From positions 1,674,001-1,738,000 of the forward strand of contig CP099605.1 of assembly GCA_024372625.1 (NCBI GenBank): 64,000 bases of DNA, in the 5' to 3' direction. Both the position numbers and the translations under genes were made by a program. This stretch comes from Comamonadaceae bacterium OTU4NAUVB1 (GTDB lineage: Bacteria > Pseudomonadota > Gammaproteobacteria > Burkholderiales > Burkholderiaceae_C). Positions 23,962 through 33,200 of this stretch are shown piece by piece (position 1 is the stretch's first letter; every line of letters starts with the position of its first letter). Under the pieces are notes generated by a model that was not told the origin of the DNA, searched no databases, and saw only the letters and a program-made list of their open reading frames with translations.

Positions 23962-24311
23962 GCCGCGCGCGAGTCGTCAACAAGCTGCCGCAGTTCGTCA
24001 ACGCGGTCGAGAAGAAGGCTGCGCGCGGCATGGTCCAGGGCTTGATCCTGGGCGCGAGCGAGGCCAGCGTGCTGACGCCTATCGACACGTCGAACCTCCT
24101 GAACTCGCAGTACCGGTCGATCGAGAAGCAGGGCACCCAGATCGTCGGCAGCGTCGGCTACACGGCCGAGTACGCGGCTGCGGTGCACGACCCGGACAAC
24201 AAGCAGACGTTCCAGCGCCCGACGGCGACCAAGGAGTTCCTGAAGAAGGGCTTCGAGATCGCCGAGCCGAACATCCGCGCCGTCGTCATCGGGAGCATCA
24301 AGACCCCATGA
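23958..24311 (+). CDS. HK97 gp10-like neck/tail protein
   Basis: A 117-residue protein with a GTG start overlapping the previous stop. TPIDTSNLLNSQYRS, VGSVGYTAEYAAAVH and KEFLKKGFEIAE fit the HK97 gp10 / tail-completion pattern. It joins the tail to the connector. Confidence 0.72.
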   Translation: MSRARVVNKLPQFVNAVEKKAARGMVQGLILGASEASVLTPIDTSNLLNSQYRSIEKQGTQIVGSVGYTAEYAAAVHDPDNKQTFQRPTATKEFLKKGFEIAEPNIRAVVIGSIKTP

Positions 24312-24661
24312 CCGCCACCGAAGCACTCCGCGCGTTCCTCGCGCCGCTGCTGCCCGGCTGGCGCCTGCAGTACGGCCGCTGGACTGATGACCGCAAGACC
24401 GACCGGTATGCCGTGCTGCGCCCGATAGGCGGCCTGCCCGGCGCGCTGGTGCGCCAACCGCGCTTCACGCTTCTGCTGATCGGCACCGGCGACGACGCCG
24501 CGTCCATCCCGGAGGCGGCGGCTCAGGGCGTCATCACAGCCATGCAGACCAACTCGGGCGGCCTCGTCTACCTGGAGCCGGGCGAGCCCGTCTACACGCC
24601 CACGAACGACGGCCGGCCCGTCGTCGAGCTTTCGATTTCGACCATCACCAACCAAACGTAA
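24308..24661 (+). CDS. Tail terminator protein
   Basis: A 117-residue protein (TEALRAFLAPLLPGWRLQYG, RQPRFTLLLIGTGDDAAS) with the size, mixed alpha/beta pattern and position of lambda gpU-type terminators, which stop tail-tube growth. ATG overlaps the previous stop. Confidence 0.65.
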   Translation: MTATEALRAFLAPLLPGWRLQYGRWTDDRKTDRYAVLRPIGGLPGALVRQPRFTLLLIGTGDDAASIPEAAAQGVITAMQTNSGGLVYLEPGEPVYTPTNDGRPVVELSISTITNQT

Positions 24662-24672
24662 AGGAGCTCACC

Positions 24673-25128
24673 ATGGGTGCAGCAGTAGGACGCGACACGA
24701 AGATCGAATTCGCCATCGGCGTGGAGGGCACGACGCCGATCGCCGCAGACTGGAAGGTGCTGGGCATGATGCGCGGCAAGTCGATGAAGACCAGCTGGGA
24801 GACCGTCGACACGACGGCCGACAAGAGCCCGGGCTTCACCAAGACGAACCTCGTGACCTTCAAGAGCGTTGAGTTCTCCGGCGACGGCGTGAGCTACGAC
24901 GACACCGTCTACAACCAGAAGATCTTCAAGGCGCAGGCGATCAGCCCGGGCGTGGCCACGAACAACCAGCCGAAGGCCTGGCTGCGGCTGACCGACCCCA
25001 ACGGCGACAAGTACGAAGGCCCGTTCATCATCAGCGAGTACTCGGACGACCGCCCGTATGCCGACGCGGCCACCTGGAGCATCACCGCCATGAGCAACGG
25101 CAACGTGGTGTTCACGCCCGCCGCCTGA
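24673..25128 (+). CDS. Major tail tube protein
   Basis: A 151-residue beta-rich protein (GRDTKIEFAIGVEGTTPIAA, KSMKTSWETVDTTADKSPGF, AATWSITAMSNGNVVFTPAA). This pattern and its place between terminator and tape measure identify the tube subunit. AAGGAG precedes the ATG. Confidence 0.8.
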   Translation: MGAAVGRDTKIEFAIGVEGTTPIAADWKVLGMMRGKSMKTSWETVDTTADKSPGFTKTNLVTFKSVEFSGDGVSYDDTVYNQKIFKAQAISPGVATNNQPKAWLRLTDPNGDKYEGPFIISEYSDDRPYADAATWSITAMSNGNVVFTPAA

Positions 25129-25129
25129 G

Positions 25130-25753
25130 ATGCTCGTCGAGTGCGGCTTCACGCGGGCCACCACCGCCGACGGCCAGGAATTCACCTTCCGCCCGTCGTT
25201 CGGCCGCATCTCGACCCTTGGCGACCCGCAGGCGATCGTGAGGCTCTACGCGGGTCTCTTCGGCGCGCGTGCGGCGCAGGAGGCCCGCTACGTGCTTGCC
25301 TGCCTGTGCGACCAGGTTGACGTCTCGCCCCTGATCGGCTGGGCCGAGTTGACCGCCGCAACGGACGACGGTGTCCTGCGAGGCGAGTGGCTGGGCCCGC
25401 GTGTGGCTGAGGGCGATGTGCTGGACTGGCATGCAGGCGCGATGCCGGCCCTCGAGCAGGTCATCCTCGCGCGCCACCTCATGCAGCACGGGATCGTCGG
25501 CAAGGCGCGGCCGGAGACAGCCACCGCAGCTCAAGGCAAGTTCTCCGACCGCTTCGATGCGTCGGAGTTCGTGTCCGCCGCGCGCGTGCATCTCGGCCTG
25601 TCCAGCGAGGACGCCGAAGCGCTCAGCATGACCGAGTTCCAGACCATGTTCGAGATGAAGTTCCCGGACAAGAACAACCAGAAGCGCGACGTGCCCACCC
25701 GGGCCGAGTACGAGGCGGGCATGGCTCGCTTCAAGGGGAACACGGATGGCTGA
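25130..25753 (+). CDS. Tail assembly chaperone-like protein (DUF6246-like)
   Basis: A 207-residue protein between tube and tape measure, where the lambda G/GT chaperones lie. ECGFTRATTADGQEFTFRPS and EFVSAARVHLGLSSEDAEAL are characteristic of the uncharacterised family usually found here. I see no clear slippery site or second frame, so no programmed frameshift is claimed. The stop overlaps the tape measure start by 8 bases. Confidence 0.68.
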   Translation: MLVECGFTRATTADGQEFTFRPSFGRISTLGDPQAIVRLYAGLFGARAAQEARYVLACLCDQVDVSPLIGWAELTAATDDGVLRGEWLGPRVAEGDVLDWHAGAMPALEQVILARHLMQHGIVGKARPETATAAQGKFSDRFDASEFVSAARVHLGLSSEDAEALSMTEFQTMFEMKFPDKNNQKRDVPTRAEYEAGMARFKGNTDG

Positions 25754-28562
25754 GAACGTCGGGTCGATCTTTTACGACGTCACCCTGGAGACGGCTGGAC
25801 TGGTCGAGGGGCAGCGCCGGGTCGACCAGCAGACGAAGAAGGTCACCGACAGCCTGAACACGGCCGGCACTGCGGCCGAGAAGGCAGGGCAGAAGTTCAC
25901 CGCGACCGGCGTCGGGCTGCGCACCACCGGCGCCGAGTTCGGCAAGACAGGATCGGCTGCACAGGCGGCCGGATCCTCGTTCCGTGGTGCCGCGACCGAG
26001 GCGGAAGGCCTGAACACGCGACTGAACGCGCTGGCCGTGGCCGTCCGGGTCCTGGCCGCTGCCTACGCGGTCATGAAAGCCGCTCAGCTGGCCGACGACA
26101 TTCGCTTGATGTCAGCCCGTGTCGACGTCGCGGCAGACAGTGCCGAGGCGGGCGGGGCCGCCATGGCGCGGCTGGTCGCCATCAGCCGCGACACCCAGAC
26201 AGCCGTCTCGGCCAACGTCGAGGTCTTCACCCGCCTGAACCAGTCGCTGCTGCAAATGGGGGGCACGCAGAACGACACGCTGCGTATCACCGAACTGCTG
26301 GGCAAGGCCATCAAAGTGTCGGGCGCCTCAGCCGTCGAGGCCAAGGCCGCCATGCTGCAGTTCGGCCAGGCGCTCGGGTCCGGCAAGCTCCAGGGCGATG
26401 AGCTGAAGTCGTTGATGGAGACGGCGCCCTACCTGATGAAGAAGCTGGCGGACGGCATCGGCGTGCCTGTCGGCGCTCTCAAGAAGATGGGCGAGGAGGG
26501 CAAGCTGACGGCTGATGTCGTCGTGAACGCCCTGAGCAAAGCCGCCTCGAAGATCGAGGCTGACTTCGAGAAATTTCCCCAGACCGTCGCTGGCGCCCTG
26601 CAGGTCACAAGCGATGCGGCGGGGCGTGCAAACGAGAAGCTCGACACCCTCACGGGCTCCAGTGCCGCACTGACCGGCATCGCCAAGGGCACGGGGGAGA
26701 TGTTCGATGAGCTGGCAACGCAGTTCGAAAACGCCACCACCGAGTCCGACAAGCTGGGTCGCAACGATTCGATCCAAAACTGGGCGACCACCGCCAAGAC
26801 GTTTCTTTCGTACGTGGTCGATGCTGCAGACTTGGTCTGGCAGACCCTGAGCGTGCTCGGCCGCAACGTGGCGTTCGTCTTCCAGTCCATCGGCGCAGAG
26901 ATCGGCGGCATCGGGGCGCAGGTCAAGGCGGTGATGTCGGGAGACTTCGCCGGCGCCAAGGCGATTGGCCAGGCCATGGTGGCTGATTCGGCGGGGCGGC
27001 GCGCCACCCTGGATGCCGCCGATGCCAAGACCCTGTCTGGGGCGAAGCTGGCTGGCCAGAAGATGCGCGACGCCTGGGAGGCGGGAGCCGGGAAGCCGAA
27101 GGCAGTCGAGACCGGTAAGCCTTCCAATCTGCGAGCGGCTGGCGGCGGGGACGACAAGGAGGCCGGCAAGTTCGCCGCGCGCGCCGAGGCCGCCAAGGCG
27201 TACTACGAGGGGCTCGTCGCCGAGAACTCGTTCGCTATCGACAAGATCGACGCGCAGGAGCGCAAGGCCCTGGCCGAGAACGCCAAGCGCGCGGCGACCG
27301 ACAAGGAAAACGCCGAGATCTACGCAAAGGCCAAGATCGAGATCCAAAAGAAGTTCGCGCGGGAGCGTGCGCTGGTCGAGGAGAAGAACGTCCAGGGCAT
27401 CGCCGATCTGAACATCGCGACCACGATCGACGAGACGCAGAAGGTCGAGCGCATCCGCGACGAAGCCATCCGGCGCGCCAACGTCGCGGAGAAGACCGGC
27501 TCGGCCACACCGGAGGAGGCGGCGCGTGCGCGCAAGCTGGCGACCTTCCAAGCCGACAAGGCCCTGGGGGAACTTGCCGACCGCAACGACCAAGCACGTG
27601 CCGAAGCGGCAATCCTGCTCACGCAGTCGGAGGAGGGCCGCATCCTGCTGATCCGCGACGAGGCAATCCGCCAGGCCGAGGCTGCCTATCAGCGCGGCGC
27701 CACCACGTTCGAAGAAGCGGAGACGAAGAAGCTGGCGGCCGCGCGCGAAGCGATCGCGCAGCAGAAGCAGCTCGAGTCCAGCCGCGCCAGCACGGTCATC
27801 TCGACGCTGCAGGTCCGCTCTGAGGCCGGCGGCGTCCAGGACAAGGTCGCGCTGATCATGGCGCAGGCCGCCGCCGAGCTCGCCGCCAACCAGCAGGCCT
27901 GGGCCAAGGACCTGGAGGCGAGCCAGATCTACGCCGACAAGAAGGCCGCGATCGAGATCGACATGCACCGGCGCATCGCCGAGACGCGCGATGCCGCCAA
28001 CCAGTTGGCCCTCACCAGCACCTCGGACGCCTTCGGCTCGATCGCCAACGTGCTCAAGCGCGCCGACGGTGAGCAGTCCGGTATCTACCAGGCAATGTTC
28101 GCGGCGCAGAAAGCGTTCGCCATTGCCAGCTCGATCGTTGCCATCCAGACTGGCATTGCAAAGGCGGCGTCGCAGCCCTTTCCGGAGAACATTGCCGCGA
28201 TGGCGTCTGTGGCCGCGGCGACCGCGTCGATCATCAGCACGATCTCGGGCACCAGCTATGGCGGTGCGCGTCAATACGGCGGCCCAACGCAGGCGGGCAG
28301 CCTGTATCGGGTGAACGAGACCGGCGCGCCCGAGATGTTCACCGCTTCGAACGGCAACCAGTTCATGCTGGGCGGGTCGAGCGGCAACGTCACGCCGGCG
28401 GACAGCATCGGCGGCGGTGGGCTGGTGTTTGCACCCACGTATCACATCGATGGGACGGCCGACAAGGCAGCGGCGCTGGCTCAGATGCAGCGCGTGGCTG
28501 GCGAGAGCAACAAGCAGATGATCGAGCAGCTCAAGCGGATGAAGGTGCTGCCGCAGGGCTGA
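25746..28562 (+). CDS. Tape measure protein
   Basis: A 938-residue protein. The N-terminal region has TAGLVEGQRRVDQQTKKVTD and the typical tape measure domain (AVSANVEVFTRLNQSLLQMG, KGAASAVEAKAAMLQFGQAL-like, LMKKLADGIGVPVGALKKMG). A long coiled-coil middle (residues ~460-780) follows, and a hydrophobic/Gly-rich end (AASVAAATASIISTISGTSY). Its length sets the tail length and predicts a tail of roughly 140 nm using the usual 1.5 Å per residue. Confidence 0.92.
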   Translation: MAENVGSIFYDVTLETAGLVEGQRRVDQQTKKVTDSLNTAGTAAEKAGQKFTATGVGLRTTGAEFGKTGSAAQAAGSSFRGAATEAEGLNTRLNALAVAVRVLAAAYAVMKAAQLADDIRLMSARVDVAADSAEAGGAAMARLVAISRDTQTAVSANVEVFTRLNQSLLQMGGTQNDTLRITELLGKAIKVSGASAVEAKAAMLQFGQALGSGKLQGDELKSLMETAPYLMKKLADGIGVPVGALKKMGEEGKLTADVVVNALSKAASKIEADFEKFPQTVAGALQVTSDAAGRANEKLDTLTGSSAALTGIAKGTGEMFDELATQFENATTESDKLGRNDSIQNWATTAKTFLSYVVDAADLVWQTLSVLGRNVAFVFQSIGAEIGGIGAQVKAVMSGDFAGAKAIGQAMVADSAGRRATLDAADAKTLSGAKLAGQKMRDAWEAGAGKPKAVETGKPSNLRAAGGGDDKEAGKFAARAEAAKAYYEGLVAENSFAIDKIDAQERKALAENAKRAATDKENAEIYAKAKIEIQKKFARERALVEEKNVQGIADLNIATTIDETQKVERIRDEAIRRANVAEKTGSATPEEAARARKLATFQADKALGELADRNDQARAEAAILLTQSEEGRILLIRDEAIRQAEAAYQRGATTFEEAETKKLAAAREAIAQQKQLESSRASTVISTLQVRSEAGGVQDKVALIMAQAAAELAANQQAWAKDLEASQIYADKKAAIEIDMHRRIAETRDAANQLALTSTSDAFGSIANVLKRADGEQSGIYQAMFAAQKAFAIASSIVAIQTGIAKAASQPFPENIAAMASVAAATASIISTISGTSYGGARQYGGPTQAGSLYRVNETGAPEMFTASNGNQFMLGGSSGNVTPADSIGGGGLVFAPTYHIDGTADKAAALAQMQRVAGESNKQMIEQLKRMKVLPQG

Positions 28563-28567
28563 GACGT

Positions 28568-28610
28568 CTTCCTAGCATGGGCCGGATGCCTCCGAAATCG
28601 CATCCGGCCC
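28568..28610 (+). promoter_or_regulatory. Late element CTTCCTAGCAT followed by an 11-bp hairpin
   Basis: The 11-mer (28568-28578) is followed immediately by a perfect inverted repeat: GGGCCGGATGC (28579-28589) and GCATCCGGCCC (28600-28610) with a 10-base loop. The ATG of the distal tail gene follows four bases later, with no ribosome site between. There is no T-run, so this is not a standard terminator. It may control start of translation or protect the 5' end of a new transcript. Confidence 0.6.
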
Positions 28611-28614
28611 CCCG

Positions 28615-29238
28615 ATGAGCATCATTGCGCTGCCCATCAATCTGCTTGTGTCCCAGCACAGCTTCGGCTTGCACCGGTACGACCTGACGTACGGGGGCGG
28701 AGACACTGGTACCACCCAGACGACGGTCCTGGGCTTCCCGCGACGCACGTGCTCGCTGGCATCGCCAGAACTGATCTCGGACGAGGACGCCGCGCGCTGG
28801 CGAACCCTACTGCACGCACTGGGCGGCCGTGTCAACCACTTGGCGGTGCATGACCGGTTGAACTCGGTGCCCCGCGGCACGGCACGCGGCACCTGGACTG
28901 CATCAGCCGCTGCTGCCGCTGGCGCCAAGACCATGGTCATTCGGGCTGGAGCCGATCAAGCAGGCAAGACGCTGCTGGCCGGGGACTGGTTCGGGGTGAA
29001 TCAGGGCGGCACCAACCGCCAGATGCTCCACGTCCAGGCAGACACGGTCGTCGATGGCTCGGGCCTGATGGCCGTCTCGTTCGAGACCGTGCTGCGCTCG
29101 CCGGTCGTCGCCAACAGCGCGATCGCCTGGAGCTACCCCACGTGCCTCATGAAGTCCCAGTCGGACTCTGACTCCTGGAGCGTGTCGAAGGGCAAGCAGG
29201 GCGGCTTCTCGCTGGACCTCCTGGAGCAGTGGTATTGA
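28615..29238 (+). CDS. Distal tail protein
   Basis: A 207-residue protein after the tape measure. LPINLLVSQHSFGLHRYDLT, a long beta-rich middle (AGADQAGKTLLAGDWFGVNQ) and WSYPTCLMKSQSDSDSW fit tail-hub proteins of this phage group. The start is placed at the first ATG after the hairpin; there is no ribosome site. Overlaps the next gene by 10 bases. Confidence 0.65.
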   Translation: MSIIALPINLLVSQHSFGLHRYDLTYGGGDTGTTQTTVLGFPRRTCSLASPELISDEDAARWRTLLHALGGRVNHLAVHDRLNSVPRGTARGTWTASAAAAAGAKTMVIRAGADQAGKTLLAGDWFGVNQGGTNRQMLHVQADTVVDGSGLMAVSFETVLRSPVVANSAIAWSYPTCLMKSQSDSDSWSVSKGKQGGFSLDLLEQWY

Positions 29239-29846
29239 TCCCGACCAACTCCGCTTTCCAAGCAACGGGCGCTCTTCCGCAGTACGGTGAGCTGGCCCTG
29301 GTCGAGCTGCAGTTGCGCTCCGGCACCGCGCGCTATACCACCTGGCCGGTGACGCTGACCGCGCTCGGTGTCGAGTGGCAGGGCACGGGCAACCTGGGCA
29401 GCATCAGCCAGCTGCACGAAAGCGAAGACGGCGCAGAGGAGAAGCTGACGCTCTCGCTGTCCCCGGTCGACTTCGGCACGCGTGCCTTGGCGCTGGGTGA
29501 CCCCGGCGACTATCAGGATCGCCCCGTGAGGGTATGGGTCGGACTGGTCAGCACCGACACGTTCCAGCTGGTCGGCGCGCCCGTGTTGCGCTTCAGCGGC
29601 GTCATGGACCAGCTCAAGCTCCCGCGCGAAGGAAACACCGGATCGATCGCGCTGGACTGCCGGACCGCTTCCTACGACGTGCGCAGCAACCCGGCTGCGC
29701 TGCGCATGAACAACGTGCAGCACCAGCAGAGGCACCCAGGGGAGCGTGGCTTCGAGTTTCTCTCCAGCCTGATCGGCAACGAGGCAGTGTGGCTGACGAA
29801 GCGCTTCCAGGCCGACGCGAACGCGCGTGCACGGGCGAGGGGGTAA
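29229..29846 (+). CDS. Tail hub / DUF2163-like minor tail protein
   Basis: A 205-residue protein with a GTG start within the end of the previous gene. ELALVELQLRSGTARYTTWP, LHESEDGAEEKLTLSLSPVD and YQDRPVRVWVGLV match baseplate-hub proteins that precede an NlpC/P60-like gene. It probably bridges tube and tip. Confidence 0.68.
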   Translation: MVLIPTNSAFQATGALPQYGELALVELQLRSGTARYTTWPVTLTALGVEWQGTGNLGSISQLHESEDGAEEKLTLSLSPVDFGTRALALGDPGDYQDRPVRVWVGLVSTDTFQLVGAPVLRFSGVMDQLKLPREGNTGSIALDCRTASYDVRSNPAALRMNNVQHQQRHPGERGFEFLSSLIGNEAVWLTKRFQADANARARARG

Positions 29847-29849
29847 AGC

Positions 29850-30260
29850 ATGCCTGCGAACCTCGACGCCTTCATTGCCGCGCGCCGCGCGCTGCCTTTC
29901 GTCTACTTCGAGCAGGACTGCGCGCACATCGCCGCCGACTGGGTGCTGGAGAAGACGGGCGCCGATCCGCTGGCGGACCTGCGCGTGCCAGCCGATGAGC
30001 CTCGAAACCTGCTCGCGCTGATGCGCCGCGTACGCGCCGATGGCGGTCTGGCTGCGATGGCGACCGAGCGGCTGGGCCCGTCCATCCCCTCGCTGATGGC
30101 GCAGCGCGGCGACGTGGTCCTGGTGGCGAGCGGCCGGCCAATCGGGCGCGTGAGTGGCTACACCTTCGGCATCTGCACCGGCACGAACATCGTTGTGCCG
30201 GACAGCGACGGCCTGGTCTTCTGGCCCATCAGCGCGGGGGTGAACGCATGGCGCGTCTGA
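29850..30260 (+). CDS. DUF6950/NlpC-P60-like tail protein
   Basis: A 136-residue protein. FVYFEQDCAHIAADWVLEKT places a cysteine at the start of a helix as in NlpC/P60-type peptidases, and LMAQRGDVVLVAS matches the following strand. Such proteins lie before the tail tip gene and may help wall penetration, but a full catalytic triad is not certain. Overlaps the tip gene by 13 bases. Confidence 0.62.
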   Translation: MPANLDAFIAARRALPFVYFEQDCAHIAADWVLEKTGADPLADLRVPADEPRNLLALMRRVRADGGLAAMATERLGPSIPSLMAQRGDVVLVASGRPIGRVSGYTFGICTGTNIVVPDSDGLVFWPISAGVNAWRV

Positions 30261-33200
30261 TCCTGCGCTGGCTTGCCGCCGCGACGCTGCTGCTGGGCAG
30301 CACGGCGGTCATGGCCGAGCCCATCACTGGCATCGTGCTGTTCACGATTGGCACGACCGCAGTCACCGTCGGCACGGCTTTGTTCGTGCTATCGGTTGCG
30401 TCGAGCGTCTACGGTTCGATCCAGGCTAAGAAGAAGGCCCGAGCCGCGGCGCAGCGCGCGGCCGAGGTGGAGGCGGCCAATCTCAAGGACCGCACGACAT
30501 CCATCCTCTCGGCCGATTCGCCGTGGCCTGTCATCTACGGCCAGCCCTCGCCGGTCGGCGGATCGATCGTGGCGGTTCTGGTGAGCGGCGACGTCGACCA
30601 GTACAAGCACATCGTCTATGTGCTGGCTTCGCACGAATGTGCCGGCGTCGATGAAATCTTCATCGGCGGCGAATCGATCGGCAACCGAGACATCGCCGGC
30701 TATGCCGACGGCCCGGGTTTCCGGCTCGACGACGGCGTGCCACGCACCGAGACGCACGCGTTCGAGCTCGTGGCGATGTCAGAGCCCGGCGACGAGACCA
30801 GCATGTCGGGCGAGGGCTACTGGATCCTGCCCGTGGGCCTGGATGCCGATCGCTTCTCGGTCAACTACATCCGCGATCAGGCGGGCAACAGCTACGGCTC
30901 GACGGTGCAGCAGACGACATCGTCGCCGGCTGGTTTTGGCGCCCGCGCGCTCAGAGGCCCGATCGGCGCCAAGGGCACGATCCAGTACACGGTCGACGGT
31001 GCGGGCTCGGCGCTCAACGTGCAGGTCCACCTCTCGCCCGGCGGCGTCGACACCGCCGACGCGTTCCTGCGTGCGGCGCGGCCGGACCTCTGGACCGTCG
31101 ACCACAAGCTCTCGGGGTTCACCTACCTGGTCGTGACGGTGGACCTGCGCCTGGAGCGCTTCCAGGGAGGCGTCCCGGAGATCACGGCGCGCGTGCGCGG
31201 CAAGAAGGTCTACGACTACCGTACCGGTCAGACCGTCTACAGCCGCAACCCGGCGCTGTGCCTGGCCGACTTCATCCGCTCTGAGGCAGGCTACAAGGCC
31301 GGAGCCGATCAGATCGAAGTGGACGCCGTCATCGGCGCGGCCAATGCCTGCGACGTCGCCGTCTACGACCCGGCCGTCGTCAACGTGGATCCGGCGACGT
31401 TCGGCTTCAGCACTGCTCGCTACACCTGCGACGGCATGTTCCGCTCCGACCAGGACCGTGACGCCACCCGCCAGCAGATCGAAGACGCGATGGTGGGCTT
31501 CAGCCTGGAATCCGGTGGCGTCTGGCGCATCCAGGCCGGCGCCTGGTCGACGCCTGTGCTCTCGCTGACCGACGACGACATGGTCATGCCGATGGCGATC
31601 GTGCAGACCTGCAATGTCGGCACCGCGCGCTACAACGGCGCCAAGGGAAGCTACGTCAACGCCACGCGCCTGGGCGTCACCGAGGACTTCACGCCCTACG
31701 TCAACGCGAACTTCCGGGCCCAGGACGTCAAGGACAAGTTCCTCGACACGACGCTGTCGTTCACCGGCAACCACATCCGCACCCAGCAGATCAGCCGCGT
31801 GCTGGTCGAGCAGAGCCGGGGCGGCTTCGTGGTGCAGGTCTTCCCGAAGATGTTCGCCTGGAACCTGCAGCCCGGCGACCGCATTGTGCTGAGCTCGGGG
31901 CTGTACGCGTTCACGAACAAGACGTTCCGCGTCCAGGACTGGACCTACCAGGCTGGCACGCCTGTGGCGCTGCAATGCGTCGAAGACGTCGAGGACTTCT
32001 ACGACCAGATCGACGAGACGCGCGCGGACGCCGCGCCGAACACGAGCCTGCCGTCGCCCTTCCTGAAGCCTGCGCCGCCGCTCGACCTTGTCGTGCTCAG
32101 CGGCGAGAGCCAGATGGTCCAGCAAGACGGCGTGATGATCGTCCGCGCCAAGGTGCAATGGGCACAGTCGCCGGATCAGTATGTGCGCCAGTACGCGAAC
32201 GGCGTGTGGATCGAGTGGCGTGCTGCTGGCACCGACGACGCCTGGCAAAAAGTGACGCTGCCCGGTGATTCGACTGAGCACTACCTGCTGGGCCTGCAGG
32301 TCAACCGGGTCTACGTGATCCGAGTGGCTTTCGTCACCCCCTACGCGTCCAGCGCTTGGTCGGTGGTGTCGCACGAGCTGCACGGCCTCGAGGGTCCGCC
32401 CGACAGCGTGCTCGGACTGGACGTGCGGCCCGAGCTCACCGGCATCTTTGCGTACTGGGACGAGCCGGCGGGCATCGACCTGCTCGGTTGGTCCGCGACG
32501 CAGATCCGCCGCGGCCTGACCTGGGAGTTGGCCGAAGACACGGTCCTGTTCGACGGCCGCGCCAGCAGCGCGAACCTCGGCTGGTTCCCGGCTGGCAGCC
32601 AGATCGTCTGGGCGGCGCACCACAACACGACGGGCAAGTGGTCGGCACCGGTCTACGACACGATCGAAATCCTGAGACCGAAGCAGCCGCTGCCGACGGC
32701 CTCGGCCGTCGACGGCAACCGGATCATCGTCCTGATCCCGAACGACGTGAAGGGCACGCAGCCGATCGCCTTCCTCGAAGTCAGCCTGGGCGAGGAGTAC
32801 GGGGGGTCGGTCGTCCTGGCCCAGTTCCAGGGCAAACGCTTCGAGACCACCCAGTCGGAGTTCGGCCGCAAGGTGTTCTGGGTGGTGGCCGTCGACGTGG
32901 CGGGCAACCGCAGCGCGCCGGGCTATGCCGCCGTGGTCGTGCTGTCCTCGCCATCGAGCCAGATCGGCAGCATCAAGGGCACGCTGCAAGGCGCCATCGA
33001 CGAGCTTGCACTGGCGCAGCTCGAGGGCGTGGTGATCGCCGACGAGAAGCTCGGCACCGCACAGGCCGGCATCTATGAGCGGGTCGAAGCCATCGTCACG
33101 GATCAGAAGGCGATGGCGACCCAGTTCGAGGGCATCACCGCCTCGTTCGACGACTTCCAGGCCTTTGCCACCAGCAAGATCACGGTGCTGGCCGACCAGT

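Noticed and set aside
25130..25753. Possible programmed frameshift in the tail chaperone gene
   Set aside because: CAAGGGGAAC near the end is slightly slippery, but no extended second frame with chaperone-like sequence was found before the tape measure start.
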